This document shows positions 1 to 5,106 of a DNA stretch of 5,106 nt, in pieces (position 1 is the first letter of the stretch; the number at the start of each line of letters is the position of its first letter). Below the pieces are notes generated by a model. The model made no database searches, was not told where the DNA came from, and worked only from the letters and a program-made list of their open reading frames with translations. The stretch covers positions 1 to 5,106 of the forward strand of contig JAOZVK010000433.1 of NCBI GenBank assembly GCA_029938185.1, in the 5' to 3' direction. The position numbers and the translations under genes were made by a program. Source of the stretch: Bacteroidales bacterium. Lineage in GTDB: Bacteria; Bacteroidota; Bacteroidia; Bacteroidales; JAOZVK01.

Positions 1-199
1 ATTGCACATTGCTATCTTCCTGCAATTCATTTTCTTTAAAAACGTTGTTTATATGTTTGGTTATCACACTTCGCTCTCGTTGAAAAAGTTCTGTCATTTG
101 TTTTTGTGATAGCCAAACTGTTTCATTTTCAAGACGAACTTCTAATTTTGTTTGCCCACTTTCTGTTTGATAAAGTATGATTTCAGAGTTATTTTTCAT
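1..199 (-). CDS. RhuM family protein, N-terminal 66 residues (runs off the left edge)
   Basis: Reading the minus strand from the ATG at 199 gives 66 open codons to the window edge, so only the N-terminus is present. The opening is typical of the RhuM family: a short strand ending in LYQT, then GQTKLEVRLENETVWLSQ (residues 15-32), then QMTELFQ (34-40), SVITKHINNVF (44-54) and a KENEL segment. The stretch from about residue 30 to 54 reads as a helix-turn-helix-like DNA-binding region. RhuM takes its name from a Salmonella pathogenicity-island gene. Homologues are widespread in accessory DNA, often next to restriction or other defence genes, and their biochemical role is not settled. The start lies 21 bp after the stop of the upstream gene on the same strand, so the two are probably co-transcribed. 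Family assignment is firm; whether the rest of the gene is intact cannot be seen. Confidence 0.88.
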   Translation of the reverse strand, partial: MKNNSEIILYQTESGQTKLEVRLENETVWLSQKQMTELFQRERSVITKHINNVFKENELQEDSNVQ

Positions 200-220
200 T
201 ACAGATAGTATGATTTTTAA

Positions 221-1507
221 TTAATTCTTTAATAATACTGATTTTACGAATGTTTCACCAGAATAACCAACCATAAAACCTATAAATAGTCCACCCCAAA
301 AATCTTCAATTGATACAATTTGTTGAACATTATTTTTCCTTGCAAATGCAACAACTAAAATAAAAGCAAATATAATTCCAGTTAAAAATGTTTTTGAAAG
401 ACTATATAGGTCATTAAAATTTACAGAAGAATTGACGAGTGTTCCTAAAACACTACCAATTATTGCACCAGTCATTGACGATGAAGCTGCTGCACGTATA
501 TTTAAAGAGTAAGGAATTGTGTCAATGTGATTTAATTCGTCAACTTCATAATTTACCTGAATTTGGAAAGTGTGTGAAATTGGTTTAAACATAAGAACTT
601 TATTTGTTTTTAAAATAAAATGTCTAACAACAGCATCACCAAGTCTTAATGTAATAGGTTGTTTACCTTGAATAAAATTATTTATCTGCCATAGGCGTTT
701 TTCTATTTCTTCGGCAGTTAGGTTTGCAAAATTTAATTGCCAGTTATTCATATAAACTTGATTTTCATTGCCTGAAATTTGAATTATATTTTCCTTACTA
801 TGGGGTTCAGTTATCTCTGTTCCAACTGCAATTGCAACTCTTGGACTTTTAAGCTTGTTATTTTTAAATAAACTATTGAAAAACATATTTGTTTTTTCTC
901 TAAATCGTTTAAATCCTTTTAAATTTTCCAGTTTTTTACTCTGTTCTAACTTAATTTTTTCTAATGTAGTTTTTTTCCATATTTGGTCTGATAATTCAAC
1001 GGGAATATGTGTTTCTGTGCTATGAATAATTACAGGAACAGGAAACGGATTTCTAATAATGACATAGATTGAAAATTCATCACCTGCTGTTATCATAGGT
1101 GTTGCAGTAGATACTTCTAATTTTAGAGCCCCACCTACTGGGTATATCAATGTTTGATTTTTTTGAAATTATATCTAATTTTTTATTATTTGGAGAAGTT
1201 TCATTATTTGTTTTTTGATAATCATTAACTTTATTTAAACTTTCTAAGTCTAATATGATTTCTTTTTCAAGTTTCTTGTTTTTAGAAAGTTTTGTCTGTA
1301 ATACTTTTTTGAAATTATTTTGAACAATAATATTATCAGGCTCTTTTTCTAAATTTCGTATAATCTCTTTTTCAGTATCTTCTATAAATAGAGGTTTTAT
1401 TTTTTCCCAAAAACAGAAAGCGTTTTGTCTTTAACTTCTTTTTTTAGAATGGGAATGCTTGTTTTTAATACAAGTTCAATAATTGGTAAAAAATCTGTCA
1501 TACTCAT
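221..1507 (-). pseudogene. Frameshifted gene for an unrecognised membrane-anchored protein (about 428 aa if restored)
   Basis: Three reading frames join into one plausible protein. Frame one starts at ATG 1507 (a second ATG is at 1501) and opens MSMTDFLPIIELVLK; it stops at TAA 1399-1397. The sequence continues one frame over as EKIKPLFIEDTEKEI from about 1405, which needs one extra base in the run at 1409-1413 or 1400-1405. This second part returns to a third frame near the T7 run at 1158-1164, which has one base too many, and stays open to TAA at 221. The two shifts cancel: 1287 bp is 429 codons. The N-terminus (about 35-90) is charged and helical, with the LEKEPDN pattern seen in small adaptor domains of bacterial conflict proteins. 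From about residue 120 a beta-rich domain follows. The C-terminus has three hydrophobic stretches, at about 346-359, 373-389 and 403-421. I do not recognise the family. The breaks may be real decay or homopolymer errors. An intact start at TTG 1150 (309 aa) is possible but less likely. Confidence 0.62.
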
Positions 1508-1529
1508 TTTTATTATATTTAATTGCTTT

Positions 1530-1616
1530 TAACGTTAGTTTATTGCGACTGTGGAAGTTGCGAAGTTAGCGTTTTTTTATGACATTAGCAAATAAATTAT
1601 CCCAATTTTTTTAACT
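1530..1616 (+). repeat. Intergenic repeat, copy 1 (87 bp)
   Basis: This matches 4885-4980 nearly base for base: 83 of 87 aligned positions agree. The four mismatches, all transitions, are clustered near 1553-1564, and copy 2 has 9 extra bases (TTTGATAAA) near its middle. The repeat opens TAACGTTAG and closes with a T7 run followed by AACT. Weak similarity continues to about 1645, where a CATAATGCA motif falls at the place copy 2 has CTCAATGCA. It begins 23 bp upstream of the start of the broken gene and points away from it. It has no coding potential. The short internal GTTAG/GTTGCGA matches are direct, so I see no strong hairpin. Confidence 0.93.
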
Positions 1617-1721
1617 CAGACTCTTACACATAATGCATAATTAACTGTAATTATAAGGGTGTTTATTTGTAAAATAATAGTCAAAAACCTTATTTAATTT
1701 AAAGTTGCTTTCTTGTGTTTT
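1617..1721. other. Intergenic spacer between converging repeats
   Basis: This AT-rich stretch lies between the tails of repeat copies 1 and 3. I see no gene in it. The only structure is a weak inverted pair, ATAAGG at 1653-1658 and CCTTAT at 1688-1693, with a 29-base spacer. That is too loose to call a terminator. Confidence 0.5.
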
Positions 1722-1876
1722 GGTCATTATGCTTATTTGTGAGCGGTTTAAAAAAGTTGGGGGATTTCAAACTTATGTATTTAAGAAATTACTTGTATTG
1801 AGTTTAACAGAAATGTAGGTATTATAATCTTATTTAAAATTTTCGCAACTTTCATGGTCTGCAATATGTTACACAC
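1722..1876 (-). repeat. Intergenic repeat, degenerate inverted copy 3
   Basis: Read on the minus strand from 1876, this starts GTGTGTAAC, the same nine bases that open copy 2 at 4880. It then has TATTGC, GAC and GAAAGTTGCGAA blocks in the order found in copies 1 and 2. The middle differs and is longer. The tail again matches: ATAAGTTTGAAAT, then CCCCCAAC, then a T6 run and AAAC ending at 1746, and finally CATAATG near 1731-1725. The ATAAGTTTGA block corresponds to the 9 bp that copy 2 has and copy 1 lacks. The copy begins 1 bp after the ATPase stop codon and points away from the operon. The homology rests on ordered blocks aligned by eye. Confidence 0.65.
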
Positions 1877-1877
1877 T

Positions 1878-3614
1878 TTATTTTTCTTTGTAGACAATCC
1901 CTAAAAACCGATTATCTTTTGTAAAATTAGCTTTCCTATGAGAATTAATATCAAGATTAATAAGATTTTGTCTTTCTTCATTCTCAATTTTATCCCTGTT
2001 TAAAGTCAGTATATATTGAAAATCATTTGGATATAGTTCTTCTTGTTTCGCTAAATAATTCAAACTCTGAACTAATGTATCTTGGTCAACGTCAAATATA
2101 TTGTCGTGAATTAATAATCTTGGATGCTTTTTTTTTGTGTATTCATTAAACATTAAAGCCATATCGTATATAAAAACTTTTGTTCTGTCAACACTATGGC
2201 TACCATCATCAAAAATTCGCATTTCAAAGTCAATGTAATTTTTACTTTGAGATGATTTTTTAGTATTTATATAAAAAGAGGCTTCTTTATTATCCATTAT
2301 AATTTCGTGGATTTCAAGAATTGTCTGCTCAAAACTTTTTATTATTTTATCATTATCGGCTATCTGTTTATTAATATCAAGCTTTAAATCATCTAATTTT
2401 GGTTTTAAAACATTTTTTTTATGTCGGTCTGCTTCATCAAAAGCGGTCATTTGATAACGTATTTTATTTAATTCTTCACTTTTTTTATTGTAAACACTTA
2501 ATCCTGTTTTTAAATTTTTAAGAATTTTCCCGTTATCAATTGTTTTAAGTATTTCTGAATATTTTTTGTCTTTCTCTCGGATTTTCAGACCTGTTTGATT
2601 TAATTCTATTGTTAGCTTTTCAAGTTTTTTATTAACAATATTATTTCTAAAACTATCTATTTTAGTTTTAAATTTTTCAAGGTCTGATAATGATTTTTCA
2701 ATTAAATCACCTAAGCCTTGTTTAAATTGATTATAAAGAATTGATATTTCAGTTTTACTAATACTTTCAGGCTTTGGTAATGATTGAATTTTCTTTATTT
2801 CATATTTTAATGCTTTTTGTCTTATTCTTAAATCTTCTAACTCCGTTTCTATATTTATTAAATCTTTTTGAACGCTTTCAAAAGCTTCATTACTACGTAA
2901 GCCTTCTATTGCTTTATTCAGCTTTTTAACTTCATCGTCCAAAGCATTTACTTTTGCACGAATATCAGTTAATTTCAAACTTTTATTTTCTGTAATATCA
3001 TTTTTAAGTTTGCTTAAATATGTAGTTTGTTTAGTAATTTCTTTAAATACTTTTTCAAAATCTTTATAAACACTTATATCAAAATCTAATAAAAATAAAT
3101 GAGGAATAAAATCGAGCGGAATTTTTTTTTTTGTATCAAAAGTATTTATTAAATCTTTAAATTCAGAACGTTCATCTCGTATTATCGGTGAAAGTAATTG
3201 TCTGAAAGAAGGGAAAATTGATTTATTCGTTTGATTAATAAAAAGCATATTTTGAAGATAATCTGATGCTTCGGAAATGGTATTGAAAAATATTTCCTGA
3301 TTTTCTTTTATTATAAGAATGTTATCAGGGTTCTCTCTTTTTCTAATTACAGAAAGATTTGTTTCATTAATTTTTATGTCAAGTATTATTTTTGTATCAA
3401 GTGGAAATTCTTTTTCAGGAATTTTCATAACTCTACTGTCTTCTTTTCTTTTCAACAAACAAAAATTAATAAATTCTACACACATAGATTTACCGACACC
3501 ATTTGTTTTTTTGCTTTTATCTGATTTATCTCCAATAATAAGATTAACACCTTTCTCAAAAGGTATTGGTTCAAAATATTCAGGTTCTGTATATAATTTT
3601 TTTAACAGTATCAT
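1878..3614 (-). CDS. DUF2326-type ABC ATPase of an ABC-three-component system
   Basis: This 578-residue protein has the split architecture of SMC/Rad50-like ABC ATPases. The N-terminal half-domain has a Walker A motif ending TNGVGKS at residues 37-43; the P-loop's first glycine position is K36, and an insert rich in K, S and D (29-36) precedes it. A long region from about 185 to 440, dense in charged residues and leucine, should form an antiparallel coiled coil. The C-terminal half-domain has a signature-like segment (GSHSVDRTK, 471-479) and a Walker B-type strand, RLLIHDN (499-505), with D504. The following region to about 540 (IFDVDQ, LTLNRDK) is the conserved DUF2326 part. In ABC-3C systems this ATPase is the conserved core, predicted to sense invading nucleic acid or a stalled nucleoprotein and to control the partner effector by ATP turnover. 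Its ATG overlaps the stop of the middle-component gene as ATGA, so translation is probably coupled. An A11 run lies inside the gene (3122-3132), yet the frame is intact. Confidence 0.93.
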   Translation of the reverse strand: MILLKKLYTEPEYFEPIPFEKGVNLIIGDKSDKSKKTNGVGKSMCVEFINFCLLKRKEDSRVMKIPEKEFPLDTKIILDIKINETNLSVIRKRENPDNILIIKENQEIFFNTISEASDYLQNMLFINQTNKSIFPSFRQLLSPIIRDERSEFKDLINTFDTKKKIPLDFIPHLFLLDFDISVYKDFEKVFKEITKQTTYLSKLKNDITENKSLKLTDIRAKVNALDDEVKKLNKAIEGLRSNEAFESVQKDLINIETELEDLRIRQKALKYEIKKIQSLPKPESISKTEISILYNQFKQGLGDLIEKSLSDLEKFKTKIDSFRNNIVNKKLEKLTIELNQTGLKIREKDKKYSEILKTIDNGKILKNLKTGLSVYNKKSEELNKIRYQMTAFDEADRHKKNVLKPKLDDLKLDINKQIADNDKIIKSFEQTILEIHEIIMDNKEASFYINTKKSSQSKNYIDFEMRIFDDGSHSVDRTKVFIYDMALMFNEYTKKKHPRLLIHDNIFDVDQDTLVQSLNYLAKQEELYPNDFQYILTLNRDKIENEERQNLINLDINSHRKANFTKDNRFLGIVYKEK

Positions 3615-3838
3615 ATTTTATAGATATAAGGTTCTTTAAAATCTATTATTTTACAAGAATAAAGAAACATAAGAGCAAAAACAATATGCCTGTAACTAAT
3701 AATATTTTTCGTTTGTAGATTTTCCGCAATTTCAAATATTGTAATTTTGTCCTTATTAGTTTCTTTTAGCTGTTGTAAAACTAATGAACCAACATAAACT
3801 GCCGAAGTTTTTATATTTTCATCTTTTGAAACTAACAT
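3611..3838 (-). CDS. ABC-3C middle component (small winged-helix-like protein, most like MC6)
   Basis: This is a 75-residue protein. It opens MLVSKDENIKTSAVYVGSLV, with a helix from about 12 to 26, then an HTH-like pair (ITIFEIAENL at 32-41 and a helix from about 48 to 60). It ends in a short hydrophobic beta-like segment, KIIDFKEPYIYKI. Size, order of elements and position between a SMEK gene and a DUF2326 ATPase gene fit the middle components of ABC-3C systems, which are thought to bridge ATPase and effector. The MC6 subtype is my best recollection and is less certain than the role. The gene starts 3 bp after the SMEK stop and overlaps the ATPase start by 4 bp. The HTH resemblance might suggest a DNA-binding regulator, but a protein-protein adaptor is more likely given the context. 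Confidence 0.8.
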   Translation of the reverse strand: MLVSKDENIKTSAVYVGSLVLQQLKETNKDKITIFEIAENLQTKNIISYRHIVFALMFLYSCKIIDFKEPYIYKI

Positions 3839-3841
3839 TTT

Positions 3842-4798
3842 TTATTCTTTTGGGTTTGGAAATACATTACAATTAATCAGTTCGTCTAACAAATAAAATT
3901 CGATAGCCAATTTGTCATAATTTGTATTTGATGAACTTATTTCGTTTTCAAAATAATTGACTAATTCACTTAATGCTTCTTTGGGATTATTAGAATATTT
4001 TGTTAAATAGTCATCACTTAAATTTTGTAAATACACATTTATTTTTCTTATTCTTACCCCGTCTATTCCTGATAAGTTTTTAATTTCAAGTAATGTCCCT
4101 GCATAATTTGGGTATAACCTTTCATATTTTGTCATTAAAAAATCAAAATATTCAACAAAACGTAATCGTTTATTATCAGGGTCGCTTTCTTCATTTATAT
4201 CTGCACTTTTATAATTTTTATCATCACTCAAATATTCAATCATTTTAATAATGGTGATAACTTCATTTGATTTTGTGTTTTTCGCATTAATTTTTATATC
4301 AATTTCGCTTTCTAAAAAATCAACGATTGGTTCAAGCTTTTTTGCTGTGTAGCTACTAAATTTTTTAATAATATCATCAATGTCAATAATGTCGTCCTTT
4401 TTATCGAATGAAAACAAATTTCCTTTTGTAAAATCTGTTTTAGAATATTCTAATTTAGATTTTCCTATTAGCAATAATATCAATTGTTTATACTCGTCAT
4501 AATTTGGATTATTGTAAAAGCCCTTAATTGTTTTGTGTATTTTTGTTGTGTCATTTCTTGACGTTACTTGAATTGCTATTTGGTTTTCTTTATCTACTAA
4601 ATCAATACTATCTGCATTTTTGTTAGTTTCGTTTAAATTGTCAAGTTTATATCTATAAAAAACAAGCAAATCACGATAAAAATTTTCCGCAATAATATTA
4701 GAATCAGTCAGATTGATTTTATTGAGCTGTTCTATATTTGTTCTAAGAATAGCTAAACTTATACTTACTTGTTTTATATATCTATCTCGTTTGTCCAT
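3842..4798 (-). CDS. SMEK-domain protein, probable effector component of the ABC-3C system
   Basis: This 318-residue protein is the first gene of the operon. The N-terminal 170 residues match the SMEK domain layout found next to DUF2326 ATPases: helix 7-25, helix IAENFYRDLLVFYRY (36-50), strand SIDLVD (64-69), strand IAIQVTS (74-80), helix 84-95, strand QLILLLIG (105-112), and an IIDIDDII segment (137-144). With E38, D66 and Q77 placed as in the alpha-beta core of PD-(D/E)xK nucleases, this half may be a restriction-endonuclease-like fold. The usual lysine is not in place (QVTS instead of ExK), so catalysis is uncertain. Residues from about 175 to 318 are mostly helical and unrecognised; they may contact the ATPase or set specificity. 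There is no signal peptide or membrane segment, so it is cytoplasmic. The ATG at 4798 is chosen because a promoter element lies 31 bp upstream and an MDKRDRYIKQ opening fits the family. Confidence 0.85.
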   Translation of the reverse strand: MDKRDRYIKQVSISLAILRTNIEQLNKINLTDSNIIAENFYRDLLVFYRYKLDNLNETNKNADSIDLVDKENQIAIQVTSRNDTTKIHKTIKGFYNNPNYDEYKQLILLLIGKSKLEYSKTDFTKGNLFSFDKKDDIIDIDDIIKKFSSYTAKKLEPIVDFLESEIDIKINAKNTKSNEVITIIKMIEYLSDDKNYKSADINEESDPDNKRLRFVEYFDFLMTKYERLYPNYAGTLLEIKNLSGIDGVRIRKINVYLQNLSDDYLTKYSNNPKEALSELVNYFENEISSSNTNYDKLAIEFYLLDELINCNVFPNPKE

Positions 4799-4828
4799 TA
4801 AATTTTAAATCTGTTTTTTTTATTGTTG

Positions 4829-4836
4829 CAAAAATA
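4829..4836 (-). promoter_or_regulatory. Bacteroidota-type -7 promoter element of the ABC-3C operon
   Basis: The minus strand reads TATTTTTG, a full match to the TAnnTTTG -7 consensus of Bacteroidota, 30 bp upstream of the SMEK start codon. This implies a short leader of about 25 bases. No clear TTG-type -33 element is seen at the expected distance. It sits between the operon and repeat copy 2, so the operon would carry its own promoter inside the repeat-bounded unit. Confidence 0.58.
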
Positions 4837-4884
4837 CGTTTTTTTTTGTTAATCAGTTTTATTTATTGTTTTTTTAGTTGTGTG

Positions 4885-4980
4885 TAACGTTAGTTTATTG
4901 CGACTGTGAGAGTTACGAGGTTAGCGTTTTTTTATGACATTAGCAAATAAATTTGATAAATTATCCCAATTTTTTTAACT
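4885..4980 (+). repeat. Intergenic repeat, copy 2 (96 bp)
   Basis: This is a near-identical direct copy of 1530-1616 with a 9-base extra segment, TTTGATAAA, after AAATAAA. The extra segment partly duplicates adjacent ATAAATT bases. It lies upstream of the ABC-3C operon and points away from it. Immediately before it is GTGTG, making GTGTGTAAC (4880-4888), the inverse of 1868-1876 next to the operon's last stop codon. Weak similarity to copy 1 continues to about 5009. No open frame crosses it. Confidence 0.93.
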
Positions 4981-5106
4981 GAAATGCTTATGCTCAATGC
5001 ACTAAATAGTTAGATGATCATAGTTTAAAAATGTAGCAAATCTGAGCAAATATAAAAAATATTATATTCCACATTAAAAAGTAGGTAGATTACCTTTAGT
5101 TTTAAC
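4981..5106. other. Noncoding right edge
   Basis: I see no gene here that can be supported. One minus-strand frame enters from the right edge with ten codons, VKTKGNLPTF, and stops at TAA 5076-5074. It could be the end of another leftward gene but is too short to claim. Confidence 0.4.

Noticed and set aside
1530..1616. Repeat as an integron attC site
   Set aside because: TAAC and GTTA ends are present, but the R-box consensus (RYYYAAC / GTTRRRY) is not met. The internal matches are direct rather than inverted, so the required imperfect hairpin is missing.
1508..1616. Promoter for the broken gene inside copy 1 (TTTATTTGC on the minus strand)
   Set aside because: The TA of TAnnTTTG is missing at the right distance, and the implied leader would be about 90 bases, so it cannot be supported.
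1653..1693. Possible terminator hairpin ATAAGG/CCTTAT
   Set aside because: A six-base AT-rich stem with a 29-base spacer and no T-run directly after the stem is too weak.
1729..1818. Plus-strand 29-codon frame starting MLICERFKK
   Set aside because: It is short, has no start context, and overlaps the aligned tail and middle of repeat copy 3, which explains the sequence better.
3319..3639. Plus-strand open frame of 106 codons
   Set aside because: It lies antisense within the ATPase gene and across the overlap with the middle component. Its product is low-complexity F/S/L-rich sequence typical of a shadow frame.
5074..5106. C-terminus of another minus-strand gene (VKTKGNLPTF then stop)
   Set aside because: Ten codons at a window edge cannot be told from chance; another frame also stays open there.
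1..5106. CRISPR array, tRNA or rRNA
   Set aside because: There are no regularly spaced short repeats, and no cloverleaf or rRNA-like sequence was seen on either strand.

Overview
The window is very AT-rich. Every gene I can support reads leftward, on the minus strand. I see no Shine-Dalgarno-like sequences before the start codons. The one convincing promoter element is of the TAnnTTTG type. Together with a RhuM-family gene this points to a member of the Bacteroidota, in an accessory or defence-type region and not a housekeeping one.

Left block (1-1507): the 5' part of a RhuM-family gene runs off the left edge. Just upstream of it is a gene for a membrane-anchored protein of about 428 residues that I do not recognise. 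That gene is split by two compensating one-base frame breaks at homopolymer runs.

Middle block (1878-4798): a compact three-gene operon in the order SMEK-domain protein, 75-residue middle component, DUF2326-type ABC ATPase. The second gene starts 3 bp after the first, and the third overlaps the second by ATGA. This is the layout of an ABC-three-component (ABC-3C) system, a predicted anti-invader system. The ATPase is expected to be the sensor or motor. The small protein is a winged-helix-like adaptor. The SMEK protein is probably the effector or effector-loading part; its N-terminal half looks like a variant PD-(D/E)xK nuclease fold.

Boundaries: the operon is framed by members of a repeat family of roughly 90-155 bp pointing outward. 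Both framing copies start with GTGTGTAAC, at 4880 reading right and at 1876 reading left. A third copy (1530-1616) caps the 5' side of the left gene in the same way. The layout is therefore gene, repeat out, repeat in, operon, repeat out. The ABC-3C operon appears to be a discrete cassette of about 3 kb between repeats. The system type is known in outline; the repeat-framed arrangement and the broken neighbour are the less ordinary parts. The last 126 bp hold no gene I can support.
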